DNA of 33,281 nucleotides from Thermomonas sp. GTDB lineage: Bacteria; Pseudomonadota; Gammaproteobacteria; Xanthomonadales; Xanthomonadaceae. Positions 17,622 to 26,294 of the stretch are shown piece by piece (within the stretch, counting starts at the first letter, position 1; each line of letters opens with the position of its first letter). Where the stretch lies: NCBI RefSeq assembly GCF_019104945.1, contig NZ_JAHRWW010000047.1, positions 1-33,281 on the forward strand, read 5' to 3'. A model generated the notes under the pieces. The model made no database searches and was not told the DNA's origin. It saw only the letters and a program-made list of their open reading frames with translations. A program made the position numbers and the translations under genes.

Positions 17622-20336
17622 ATGCAAAACAATGCCTCCGCCATCGACGGTCTGCTCGCCCCCGCCACCCGCCTAATGGGCAAACTGCGTTTTTCGCAGA
17701 AGGCCATGCTGATTGGTGCCGTATTCACCCTCACCTGCGCGATCTTGGCCGGGCTGGTATTGAACAACGCGTTCACTCAGATGCGAGAGGCCAAAGTGTC
17801 TCGCCAAGCAACAGTGGGGTTGGACACACTTCACGATGTGCTGCTGGATATCCAAGACTACCGCCAACTGCGCGCACGCAAGCTGGCCAACGACGCCAGC
17901 GTAAATGATCAAGCCATTGCAGATATAGCAGCGGAGGTGGATAAAAATTTAACCGCCTACAATAGCTGGCTGGCACAGACAGATTTCAACAGCACCCGCC
18001 TAACGGAAACAAGCAAAGCGACGGATGCCGCTTGGAAAAAAGCGCAGTCCCCCGACGCCGCAGTCAGTATCGAGGCGAGCACGACAACATTAGATGCACT
18101 GCGGGTTGAAATTGATGAACTCGCGTTCTCCACTATTACCGCCACCGCTGCCGACCTTGCCATGCTGCGTGGTGGTGAAATCAGCGGCAGCCTGATGCCG
18201 CAGCTGTCCGGCGCCACCGGCAAACAGTCCACTGTCGGCATCAAGGTGCTGGGCGAAGGCGGGATTTGGGTAGCCGATCGCACCGCGCTTGCTGTGCAAA
18301 AAAGCATGCAAGACTACATGCTGATTCGCATTGCAGAAGCCAGCAAAGCCGTTGAAGCAGGGGTGGCAAACGGTAAAACCGTATTCGGCAAACCCATGGC
18401 CGACGCCCTAGCCGCGCTCAAAAAGCAAAACACCATCATTCAAGAGCGCATTTTGGATGCTGAAACCCCGGATATGCCGGTGGCCGAGTTTGCGCAGATG
18501 GAGCGTGACACCCGCATTGCGATGAACAAGGCGCTGAAAGCCACCAATGCTGCCATCAATTCTGCCAGTGATGCGTATGTTGCTTCGTTGCAACGCACCA
18601 CCATCTTCACCCTGCTGGGTGTTTTGATCGCGCTGTTGGTTTCTGCCTATCTATTTATCGGTTTTATTCGCGGCACGCGTACAGCACTCAACACCATCGC
18701 AGCCGGTGCCAAGTCATTGGCCAGTGGTGAGTTCTCAGAAAAAATTCGCGTTGATACCCAAGACGAACTCAATGATATTGGCCGCAGCATGGAAGATATG
18801 GCGGGTTCGCTGCGCAAGTTTGCGCAAGCCCAGCAGTATGTCTTTCAACAGCATGAGGCTGGCGATATCGACTCACGCCTAGAAGCCAAGCAGTTCCCCG
18901 GCGCTTTTGGGGTCATGGCCGAGCAAGTCAACTCCTTGGTTGGCACGCATATTCAAACCAAGATGGACGCCATCAGTATTGTGGCCGACTACGCGCGCGG
19001 CGACCTTTCGCGCACGATCGCGCGTTACCCTGGCCAAAAAGCCCGTGTAACCGAAGCTGTGGATTCGGTGAAGGCCAATACCGAAGCCGTGCTGGCCGAA
19101 ATCAAGACCTTGGTAGATGCCGCCGTGTCCGGCAATTTCACCTACCGCGGCGATGCGCAGCGTTTTGAGTTTGTCTATCGTGACCTGATCGACGCCCTCA
19201 ACACGCTGATGTCCACCGCCGACCAAGGCCTCACCGAAGTAGGTGGCCTACTCTCTTCCGTGGCCGACGGCGATCTCACCAGCCGCGTCAACATCAAACT
19301 TCCAGGCCAGTTTGGCCAGCTCGCCACCGACGCCAACCGCACCGTGGAAGGCCTGTCGCAGATCGTGGGGCATATCCGCCTAACCTCCGACGGTATTAGC
19401 GCTGCGGCCGGTGAAATTGCTGCCGGCAATAGCGACCTCTCCGCACGCACCGAGCAACAGGCCGCCGCTTTGGAAGAAACGGCATCCTCGATGGAACAGC
19501 TCACCTCCACCGTGCGCCAAAACGCCGACAACGCCCGCCAAGCCAATCAACTGGCACAAGGTGCGGCAAGCGTTGCGGTACAAGGCGGCGAGGTGGTGAG
19601 CCAAGTGGTCAACACCATGAGCGCGATCGAGACTTCATCGAAGAAGATCGCCGACATTATTACGGTGATCGACGGCATCGCCTTCCAAACCAATATCCTG
19701 GCACTGAACGCCGCAGTGGAAGCCGCGCGCGCAGGTGAACAAGGCCGTGGTTTCGCGGTGGTGGCGGGTGAAGTGCGGGCACTGGCGCAGCGCAGCGCCG
19801 GGGCCGCCAAAGAGATCAAGCAGCTCATCGATGAGTCGGTGGGCAAGGTGTCCGATGGCTCGGCCTTGGTCAACAAGGCGGGCAGCACCATGAGCGAGAT
19901 CGTCAGCTCGGTGCAGCGCGTCACCGACATCATGGCCGACATTTCCGCGGCCTCGCAGGAACAAAGCAGCGGCATCGAACAGGTCAACCAAGCCATCACC
20001 CAGATGGACGAAGGCACCCAGCAAAATGCCGCATTGGTGGAAGAAGCATCCGCATCGGCCGAAAGCATGCGCCAACAGGCCGGGCAGCTGGTGGACGCGG
20101 TTTCGGCGTTCAATATCGGTGGTGCGCAGCCCAGCAAACGTTCACCCGCGCCAGTTGCAGCAGCCCCCGCTCCGGTAGCACCGCGTCCAGCCCCTGCTGC
20201 ACGCAGCGCAGCGCCCGCACCGGCTAAGCCGAGGGCGACCGTAGCGTCTGCTGCTAAACCCGCCACGACACCGCCGCCTGCGTCGCGTAAACGCGCAGCA
20301 GAAACCGATGGTGATCAACACTGGCAGGAGTTCTAA
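17622..20336 (+). CDS. Methyl-accepting chemotaxis protein 4 (large helical sensor, poly-HAMP, CheR-tether tail)
   Basis: 904-residue chemoreceptor, the largest here. TM1 is at about 29-52 and TM2 at about 326-349. The intervening region of about 270 residues is predicted mainly helical, perhaps a bimodular (HBM- or NIT-like) sensor; I cannot assign it firmly. HAMP-like motifs are at residues 369, 414, 460, 504 and 550. The methylation helix is [19 protein letters not shown], and the signalling tip starts at residue 688. The C-terminus differs from its paralogues: a flexible Pro/Ala-rich linker of about 60 residues ends in the pentapeptide HWQEF, which fits the xWxxF tether (NWETF in E. coli Tar) that recruits CheR and CheB. 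It is the first gene of the run leading into the phosphodiesterase, cheR, cheD and cheB. Confidence 0.94.
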   Translation: MQNNASAIDGLLAPATRLMGKLRFSQKAMLIGAVFTLTCAILAGLVLNNAFTQMREAKVSRQATVGLDTLHDVLLDIQDYRQLRARKLANDASVNDQAIADIAAEVDKNLTAYNSWLAQTDFNSTRLTETSKATDAAWKKAQSPDAAVSIEASTTTLDALRVEIDELAFSTITATAADLAMLRGGEISGSLMPQLSGATGKQSTVGIKVLGEGGIWVADRTALAVQKSMQDYMLIRIAEASKAVEAGVANGKTVFGKPMADALAALKKQNTIIQERILDAETPDMPVAEFAQMERDTRIAMNKALKATNAAINSASDAYVASLQRTTIFTLLGVLIALLVSAYLFIGFIRGTRTALNTIAAGAKSLASGEFSEKIRVDTQDELNDIGRSMEDMAGSLRKFAQAQQYVFQQHEAGDIDSRLEAKQFPGAFGVMAEQVNSLVGTHIQTKMDAISIVADYARGDLSRTIARYPGQKARVTEAVDSVKANTEAVLAEIKTLVDAAVSGNFTYRGDAQRFEFVYRDLIDALNTLMSTADQGLTEVGGLLSSVADGDLTSRVNIKLPGQFGQLATDANRTVEGLSQIVGHIRLTSDGISAAAGEIAAGNSDLSARTEQQAAALEETASSMEQLTSTVRQNADNARQANQLAQGAASVAVQGGEVVSQVVNTMSAIETSSKKIADIITVIDGIAFQTNILALNAAVEAARAGEQGRGFAVVAGEVRALAQRSAGAAKEIKQLIDESVGKVSDGSALVNKAGSTMSEIVSSVQRVTDIMADISAASQEQSSGIEQVNQAITQMDEGTQQNAALVEEASASAESMRQQAGQLVDAVSAFNIGGAQPSKRSPAPVAAAPAPVAPRPAPAARSAAPAPAKPRATVASAAKPATTPPPASRKRAAETDGDQHWQEF

Positions 20337-20357
20337 AATCTTCTAAACTGCGCGCAG

Positions 20358-22454
20358 ATGAGAATGGATATTTCGCTCGCACGCACTGTTGAAGCTGCAG
20401 CATCGGCCGTCTCGGCGAAGGACTCGTTGAACGGCGTGCTGTCGCTTGCCAGGGCTGCTTTTGACCCGGCCCCCATTGCCGTCATCATTGCATGTGACGG
20501 CGATGTGCTGCGGCCATTGGCTTGGCAAGGCCTCGCCATGAGTGAAGCGCCGCTGGCCAGCAATGATCCGCTTAACCAATACTGGCCCGCGCACCGCCCC
20601 GTTGAAGTATTTCACGGCGCGCACGCCAGCCTGTTGCCGGGTGCGCAATTTTACGCGGGCATTGCGCTTGTCGATGACGAGCAGCAACCGCTTGGCCTGC
20701 TGGCCGTGGCCAGCTTGGTTCCACACCAAGAGCCAACACCGGCGCAGCTCAGCCTGCTTGAGCACACCGCGCACATCGCTGCATCGCTCTTGCAACATCG
20801 CCAAAATCTGCGCCGCGCCGCCATCGTGGCGCAGGCCAGTGAACACGTGCACGAGGGCATCGTTATTTGCGACGCACAAGGCTGCGTGCGCTGGATCAAT
20901 GCAGAAGCACAGCGGCTGGTTCCTGCGCTCAGCGTTGGACAACCGTTTATGGACGTGTTTCCAAGCCATTTACAGGAAAATGCCGCTGCACTCACGCAGT
21001 GGCTCAGCACACCTGAAAACAGCGCCCGTCAGCAGCTTCACTATTTAACTGCAGACGGGCAAACGCGTGTTTTGGAAGTCGCGCGCTCGCATTGGAATTA
21101 CGAACAAGAGCGTGGTTACACCCTGCTACTGCACGACATGACCGAAGCCGCTCAGCAGCGCAGCAAACTCGATCATCTCGCCCATTACGACTCACTTACC
21201 GGCCTACCCAACCGCAATGCGCTGCTGGCTGCGCTTGATGAGCACCCGCACTGGGGGGTTGCGCTATTAGCCATCGACCGGTTCAAATGGATCAATGACG
21301 GCCTCGGCCATAGCGTGGGCGATCTCGTCTTGCAGGCAATGGCCGACCGGCTGTATCCCTACCGCGATGCTGCCACCTGCATCGCCCGCGTTGGTGGCGA
21401 CGTTTTTGCCATCGCCTGCAGCGATGAGCGCTTCGCCCCGGCAGGCAGCCGCCATGCCGATATATTCGTGCGCGAAATGATGCTGCTGCTAGAACAGCCG
21501 TTGCACATCCACGGCCACGAAGTGCGCGCTGAAATCAGCGCCAGCGTGGCGCTGCGCCGTGATGTGCAGGCCGAAGCAGACCTTTTAGCCTGCGCCGACT
21601 TGGCCCTTAACCGCGCCAAAGCAGCGGGTGGCCGCCAACTCAACCGCTACGTTCCGCATATGCGTATCGATGCGTTGGCCCGCCGCGACCTTGACCTCGA
21701 ACTGCGCCGCGCATTTGCCCATAGCGAGTTTGAAGTACGCTACCAGCCGCAGGTCGAACTCCTTACGGGGCGCATCTGTGGCGCCGAAGCACTGCTGCGC
21801 TGGCAGCACCCCACGCGCGGCCTAGTGCCTGCCGGTGAGTTTATCGACATGCTTAGCCGCAGCCCGCTGGGGGTTGAGGTTGGCCGCTGGGTGATGCAGC
21901 GCGCCTGCCTCGATGCCATGCAGTGGCCAGACGTCACCACCTCGGTCAGCATCAACCTATTCCCGGCGCAAGTGGATGAAACCCTCGTTGATGCAGTTGA
22001 AAATGCACTCAACTTCTCGGGCCTTCCTGCAAATCGTTTAGAAATTGAAGTCACCGAAACCACCGCACTTACCCAAGAAGGGGCCGGGGCACGCGCCCTA
22101 GCCCAGCTGCGCACGCGCGGCGTCAACCTTGCTTTTGACGATTTCGGTACCGGCTACGCCTCGCTCTCGACCCTGCAGCGTTTCCGTATCGACCGGGTCA
22201 AAATCGACAAAAGCTTCGTCCACGGCATGCTTACCAGCAGTGAAGACGCCGCCATCGTGCGCTGGATCGTGATGCTGGCTCGCGCCTTGGGGCTGCGCGT
22301 GGTAGCAGAAGGCGTGGAAGACCAGCACCAAGCCGATCTTTTACGCGGATTAGGCTGCGACGAAGCGCAAGGATATCTGTATGCTCAGGCCTTGGATGCA
22401 GCGTCATTTTCAGAACGCTTGCGCACACAACTAGCTGAGGATCCCCATGGCTGA
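20358..22454 (+). CDS. GAF-like/PAS sensory c-di-GMP phosphodiesterase with degenerate GGDEF
   Basis: 698-residue soluble protein. Residues 1-155 look like a GAF-type sensor and about 160-270 like a PAS domain (GIVICDAQGCVRWINAEAQ). The GGDEF domain opens with YDSLTGLPNRNAL but has GGDVF at 346-350, so cyclase activity is unlikely and the domain may only bind GTP. The EAL domain is intact: EALLRW with Glu477, SINLFP, EVTETTAL, DDFGTG (D594, D595), KIDKSFV, AEGVED and QGYL. It should therefore degrade c-di-GMP. The ATG at 20358 lies 21 bases after MCP4 (an ATG at 20364 is possible). The 3' end overlaps cheR by 8 bases, implying translational coupling. Confidence 0.9.
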   Translation: MRMDISLARTVEAAASAVSAKDSLNGVLSLARAAFDPAPIAVIIACDGDVLRPLAWQGLAMSEAPLASNDPLNQYWPAHRPVEVFHGAHASLLPGAQFYAGIALVDDEQQPLGLLAVASLVPHQEPTPAQLSLLEHTAHIAASLLQHRQNLRRAAIVAQASEHVHEGIVICDAQGCVRWINAEAQRLVPALSVGQPFMDVFPSHLQENAAALTQWLSTPENSARQQLHYLTADGQTRVLEVARSHWNYEQERGYTLLLHDMTEAAQQRSKLDHLAHYDSLTGLPNRNALLAALDEHPHWGVALLAIDRFKWINDGLGHSVGDLVLQAMADRLYPYRDAATCIARVGGDVFAIACSDERFAPAGSRHADIFVREMMLLLEQPLHIHGHEVRAEISASVALRRDVQAEADLLACADLALNRAKAAGGRQLNRYVPHMRIDALARRDLDLELRRAFAHSEFEVRYQPQVELLTGRICGAEALLRWQHPTRGLVPAGEFIDMLSRSPLGVEVGRWVMQRACLDAMQWPDVTTSVSINLFPAQVDETLVDAVENALNFSGLPANRLEIEVTETTALTQEGAGARALAQLRTRGVNLAFDDFGTGYASLSTLQRFRIDRVKIDKSFVHGMLTSSEDAAIVRWIVMLARALGLRVVAEGVEDQHQADLLRGLGCDEAQGYLYAQALDAASFSERLRTQLAEDPHG

Positions 22455-23301
22455 CCCTGCAAGCGAGCGCGATACATCCGGGATCAGTTTCGAGTTCAAC
22501 GACCGAGACTTCCGCCGCGCTTGCAAAATGATCTACGCCCGTGCCGGCATCCACTTAGCCGACCACAAACGCGACATGGTCTATAGCCGCCTCTCGCGGC
22601 GCATCCGGGCGCTTGGCCTCAACTCCTTCGCCGATTATTTGGACGTTGTAGAAGAAGACCCCGAGCGCGAAGAGCAGTCGTTTATCAACGCGCTTACCAC
22701 CAACCTTACCTCGTTTTTTCGTGAAGCCCACCACTTCGATGCACTGCGCGAGCAGCTGCGTAAACTTCCGCGCGGTGATGTCATCGACATCTGGTGCTGC
22801 GCGGCGTCCACCGGCGAAGAACCCTGGACGCTCGCCATTACCGCCTGCGAAGCCTTTGGCTCAGACACGCCCCCAGTGCGTATTTTGGCCACCGATATCG
22901 ACACCAATGCACTGACCACCGCCACCACCGCCCGTTACGGCAACGACCGCATCGCCGACCTTTCCATTGAACGCAAACGGCGATTTTTCCTGCGCGGAAG
23001 CGGCCCCAACGAAGGTCTAGTCAGCGTTAAGCCTTTCTTACGCAAACTTGTCGAATTTCGCCAACTGAATCTACTCAGCCCCGATTACGGGCTGCGCCAG
23101 CGTTTTACGGCGATTTTTTGCCGGAACGTCATGATCTATTTCGACAAACCCACCCAGTACGAAATCCTGAAGAAAGTGGCCCCACTCTTAGCCCCGGGTG
23201 GCCGTTTCTATGCGGGTCATTCTGAAAGCTTTGCCCACGCCTTAGATATCATGCAGCCTTGCGGCCGCACGATTTATCGCGCCGCATCGGATGCGCGATG
23301 A
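22447..23301 (+). CDS. cheR: Chemotaxis protein methyltransferase CheR
   Basis: 284 residues. It methylates receptor glutamates using S-adenosylmethionine during adaptation. The N-terminal CheR helical domain (FRRACKMIYARAGIHL) carries the conserved LTTNLTSFFRE near residues 83-93. The SAM site is seen as AASTGEEPWTLA (119-130), followed by FCRNVMIYF and LAPGGRFYAGHSESF. GAGG lies 7 bases upstream of the ATG. It overlaps the phosphodiesterase gene by 8 bases and cheD by 4 (ATGA). MCP4, with its HWQEF tail, is the likely high-affinity docking substrate. Confidence 0.96.
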   Translation: MADPASERDTSGISFEFNDRDFRRACKMIYARAGIHLADHKRDMVYSRLSRRIRALGLNSFADYLDVVEEDPEREEQSFINALTTNLTSFFREAHHFDALREQLRKLPRGDVIDIWCCAASTGEEPWTLAITACEAFGSDTPPVRILATDIDTNALTTATTARYGNDRIADLSIERKRRFFLRGSGPNEGLVSVKPFLRKLVEFRQLNLLSPDYGLRQRFTAIFCRNVMIYFDKPTQYEILKKVAPLLAPGGRFYAGHSESFAHALDIMQPCGRTIYRAASDAR

Positions 23302-23900
23302 GCCCACTCGCCCCAGCTAGTCTGCAGCGCCCGCCACCTCCTGCGGGCAGCTACTACGACCCTACACTCGACACCTACGTCGTTAAGCTGCTGCCTGCTG
23401 ATTGGAAAGTGTCCACCGAGGAAGTGGCGCTCGCCACCGTATTAGGCTCGTGCGTGGCCGCCTGTATTTTCGACGCAACATCGCGCATTGGTGGCATGAA
23501 CCACTTCATGCTGCCCGACGCCGCACCAGGCGATGGCAGCGCCCGCTACGGCGCGCACGCGATGGAACTTTTAATTAACGCTATGCTGAAACAAGGGGCC
23601 TCGCGCCCGCGCCTGCAGGCGAAAGTCTTCGGCGGCGGCAACGTCTTGCCGGGCATGACCCTTGACCCCATCGGCACGCGCAACGGAAACTTTGTCTTAG
23701 ATTATCTAAGTGCAGAACGTATTCCGATCGTGTCACAGGACTTGTTCGGCGTTCAGCCCAGAAAGGTTGTTTTTTTTGTTCGAACAGGGCGTACTCTTAT
23801 CAAACGTCTTCCGGCAGCAGTGGAAATCACCCGCGCAGAACGCGCCTACCGCAGCCAGTTGGCCCAAAAACCCGTGGCAGGTTCTGTGGAGTTGTTCTGA
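23298..23900 (+). CDS. cheD: Receptor glutamine deamidase CheD
   Basis: 200 residues. CheD converts receptor glutamines to glutamates and in some bacteria works with CheC. The proposed catalytic residues are visible: Cys52 in [11 protein letters not shown] and His69 in GGMNHFMLP, 17 residues apart as in Thermotoga CheD, with Thr47 nearby. The ATG at 23298 overlaps the cheR stop (ATGA); an upstream TTG in frame is less likely. The protein is longer than minimal CheD and ends [10 protein letters not shown]. The same last seven residues end MCP5. The stop overlaps the cheB start (TGATG). Confidence 0.94.
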   Translation: MSPLAPASLQRPPPPAGSYYDPTLDTYVVKLLPADWKVSTEEVALATVLGSCVAACIFDATSRIGGMNHFMLPDAAPGDGSARYGAHAMELLINAMLKQGASRPRLQAKVFGGGNVLPGMTLDPIGTRNGNFVLDYLSAERIPIVSQDLFGVQPRKVVFFVRTGRTLIKRLPAAVEITRAERAYRSQLAQKPVAGSVELF

Positions 23901-24979
23901 TGACCTCGCTTTCCCAACGTTCCGGTAGAGTTCGCGTATTGATCGTGGATGATTCCGCGCTCATCCGTCAGGTGCTGACCGAAATTCTCTCGGAAGACCC
24001 CGGTATTGAAGTCGTGGGCACGGCTGCCGACCCGTTGATTGCACGCGAAAAAATCAAGCAGCTCGAACCCGACGTACTCACCCTCGACGTTGAAATGCCG
24101 CGCATGGACGGCCTCACCTTCCTGCAAAACCTGATGCGGCTGCGCCCCATGCCGGTAGTGATGGTGTCCTCGCTCACCGAGGCTGGCGCGCAGGTCACCC
24201 TCGATGCCCTAGCACTGGGTGCGGTCGATTTCGTCACCAAGCCCAAGCTTGATATTCAGCGTGCATTGACAGGCTACGGCGCTGAGCTCTGCGAGCGTGT
24301 GCGCACCGCCGCGCGAGCCCACGTTCGCCGGATCGCCCCACCTAGCAGCAGCGGCGGCACGTCCAGCAGCGTCGCGCAAGCCGCCCCCATTAAATACCGC
24401 ACCACCGACCGCTTGATCGCCATTGGTGCTTCCACCGGCGGCACCGAGGCCATTCGCGCCATTTTGGAGCAGATGCCCGCCGATGCGCCCACAATCGTCA
24501 TCACCCAACACATCCCAGCCGCCTTCAGCAAACCGTTTGCCGAGCGCCTAGATCGCCACAGCCGCATGACTGTTGTGCACGCGGAAGACGATATGCCGCT
24601 GCTCGCAGGCCATGCCTACGTGGCCCCCGGTGGTCTGCATCTGCGCGTGCAGCGCAGCGGCGCACGCTGGCGCTGCCGGTTGGGTGAAGATGACCCCATC
24701 CGCCGCCACCGCCCTAGTGTTGACGCATTATTTGAGTCTGTTGCGCAAGCCGCCGGGGCCAATGCTAGTGCGGCCCTACTCACCGGTATGGGCGATGATG
24801 GCGCCCGCGGTTTGCTCACATTGCGCAAAGCCGGCGCTGCGACTATCGTTCAAGACGAGGCCAGCAGCGTGGTTTGGGGTATGCCGGGGGCCGCTTTTAC
24901 CCTTGGTGCCGCGCAACAAGTGCTACCACTTCACGAAATTGCAAAAGCGTTGCTCACAAGTACTTCAGTTGGAAGCTAA
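23900..24979 (+). CDS. cheB: Chemotaxis response regulator methylesterase CheB
   Basis: 359 residues. When phosphorylated by CheA, it removes methyl groups from receptors and deamidates glutamines. The receiver domain occupies about 12-135, with the phospho-accepting Asp63 ([12 protein letters not shown]). A Ser/Ala-rich linker of about 25 residues follows. The esterase domain has the catalytic triad Ser178 (GASTGG), His204 (TQHIP) and Asp300 (GMGDDGA), with the same spacing as E. coli CheB (164, 190, 286). Its start overlaps the cheD stop by one base, so cheR, cheD and cheB are tightly coupled. Confidence 0.96.
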   Translation: MTSLSQRSGRVRVLIVDDSALIRQVLTEILSEDPGIEVVGTAADPLIAREKIKQLEPDVLTLDVEMPRMDGLTFLQNLMRLRPMPVVMVSSLTEAGAQVTLDALALGAVDFVTKPKLDIQRALTGYGAELCERVRTAARAHVRRIAPPSSSGGTSSSVAQAAPIKYRTTDRLIAIGASTGGTEAIRAILEQMPADAPTIVITQHIPAAFSKPFAERLDRHSRMTVVHAEDDMPLLAGHAYVAPGGLHLRVQRSGARWRCRLGEDDPIRRHRPSVDALFESVAQAAGANASAALLTGMGDDGARGLLTLRKAGAATIVQDEASSVVWGMPGAAFTLGAAQQVLPLHEIAKALLTSTSVGS

Positions 24980-25004
24980 TGCCATGGACAATAGCCTAAG
25001 ATGT

Positions 25005-25032
25005 TAAAGAAAGTACGCGGCCCCGCCGTTAT
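25005..25032 (+). promoter_or_regulatory. Candidate sigma-28 promoter for MCP5
   Basis: TAAAGAAA, a 12-base spacer, then GCCGTTAT, located 28 bases before the MCP5 ATG. TAAAG and GCCG-TA match the FliA consensus. The spacer is one base longer than in E. coli, as in the MCP2 candidate. Confidence 0.5.
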
Positions 25033-25060
25033 CCCCCTTGTATTACTGCCGAGATAGACG

Positions 25061-26233
25061 ATGGAATCCAAAGTCCTGCTACGCATCGCCGCCCCCTTCG
25101 TTCTGATGCTGGTATTGCTACTCGGCGAAGCCCTCGACTGGCCGCTCTACGCCCGTATCGCGCTAATTGTTGCATCGGCTGCTGCATGGGTCGCCGTGGT
25201 GTTTCGCGGCCTACCTAGCAAGGCCGACACGCAAGCCCTGCAAAATCATGCACAGCTGCTTGGTGAACTGCGCGGCTTTGTGGGTAACGAGATCAACGGC
25301 ACACGCGGCGAAATCGAGCGCACCCGTGTTCTTATCAAAGAATCTGTCAACAAGCTCGGCGCAAGCTTTGACGCGGTCAACCGCAAATCACGCGAACAAA
25401 GTGGCGTAGTGGCGCGTTTGGTGGAGCGCACCGGCGATGACAGTGGCTCGATCGACATCACTCGGTTCGCCCAGCAAGCCACCCAGCAAATGGAACAGCT
25501 GGTGGAAGCTATGGAACAAGCCAGCAGCCAGAGCGGCGTAACGGTGAGCCATATTGACGCAATGGCCACCCACCTCGACGGTATTTTCTCGCTGCTGGAA
25601 GACGTGAAATCCATTGCCGATCAAACCAACCTACTGGCGCTGAACGCCGCCATCGAAGCGGCGCGTGCGGGCGAAGCAGGCCGCGGCTTTGCGGTGGTCG
25701 CCGATGAAGTGCGCAACCTGTCTGAGCGCAGCACCGCGTTCAACGAGCAGATCCGCAAACTGGCGCATAGTGCGAAAGAATCCATCGCGAAGGTGCGTGA
25801 CACCGTTTCGCAGACAGCCTCACGTGACCTCGACCGCGCCCGCAGCGCACGCGGCGAAGCCGCTTCAATGATGGATCGCGTGGAAGGCATCCACCGTAGC
25901 TTGGGTAACGGCATGCGCGACATCGCCGACTGCGGCCGCGCCATCGACGGCTCGGTGGCCGAAGCCGTGCGTTCGCTACAGTTTGAAGATATTGCAACGC
26001 AGGCCTTGGGTTCTGCTACAACGCATATGCAGCGTTTGGAACAGATCAATACCGAAGCCCTCACCCTGCATGACCTGCTGCGTGGCAGCCACGGTTTCCA
26101 AGACCCAGAAATGCGCAAGGCGTTGGCCAATATGAGCAACCGCATCACGCAAATGCGTGGTGAGTGGGAGCGCCCGCCGCATAAGCCGGTGATGCAAGAG
26201 TCGATGAGTGCTGGCAGCGTCGAATTGTTCTAA
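25061..26233 (+). CDS. Sensorless membrane-anchored methyl-accepting chemotaxis protein 5
   Basis: 390 residues. Two hydrophobic segments at about 8-22 and 31-48 are separated by only a few residues, so there is no periplasmic sensor and no recognisable HAMP. The signalling hairpin is at about 180-220 ([21 protein letters not shown], then [18 protein letters not shown]). This is a different subfamily from MCP1-4, lacking their TEQQAA methylation helix. After the hairpin comes LQFEDIATQ (Asp310, Gln314), resembling the CheZ catalytic segment, and the protein ends AGSVELF exactly like CheD. It lies 81 bases after cheB with its own candidate sigma-28 promoter and is followed by a strong terminator. 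It may sense cytoplasmic or membrane state, or act as an adaptation scaffold; neither is shown. Confidence 0.88.
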   Translation: MESKVLLRIAAPFVLMLVLLLGEALDWPLYARIALIVASAAAWVAVVFRGLPSKADTQALQNHAQLLGELRGFVGNEINGTRGEIERTRVLIKESVNKLGASFDAVNRKSREQSGVVARLVERTGDDSGSIDITRFAQQATQQMEQLVEAMEQASSQSGVTVSHIDAMATHLDGIFSLLEDVKSIADQTNLLALNAAIEAARAGEAGRGFAVVADEVRNLSERSTAFNEQIRKLAHSAKESIAKVRDTVSQTASRDLDRARSARGEAASMMDRVEGIHRSLGNGMRDIADCGRAIDGSVAEAVRSLQFEDIATQALGSATTHMQRLEQINTEALTLHDLLRGSHGFQDPEMRKALANMSNRITQMRGEWERPPHKPVMQESMSAGSVELF

Positions 26234-26247
26234 GCACATCGCGTCTC

Positions 26248-26280
26248 ATAAAAAAACCGGCCTCGTGCCGGTTTTTTTAT
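26248..26280. terminator. Bidirectional terminator between MCP5 and crcB
   Basis: Perfect 14-bp inverted repeat ATAAAAAAACCGGC / GCCGGTTTTTTTAT with a 5-base loop. The A/T runs on both sides serve the convergent chemotaxis and crcB operons. Confidence 0.93.
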
Positions 26281-26294
26281 GTCTCAAAGAGTGC

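Noticed and set aside
20127-20320. Pro/Ala-rich coding stretch at the end of MCP4 as a DNA tandem repeat
   Set aside because: The repetition is at the amino-acid level only; the codons vary, and it behaves as a flexible tether before HWQEF.
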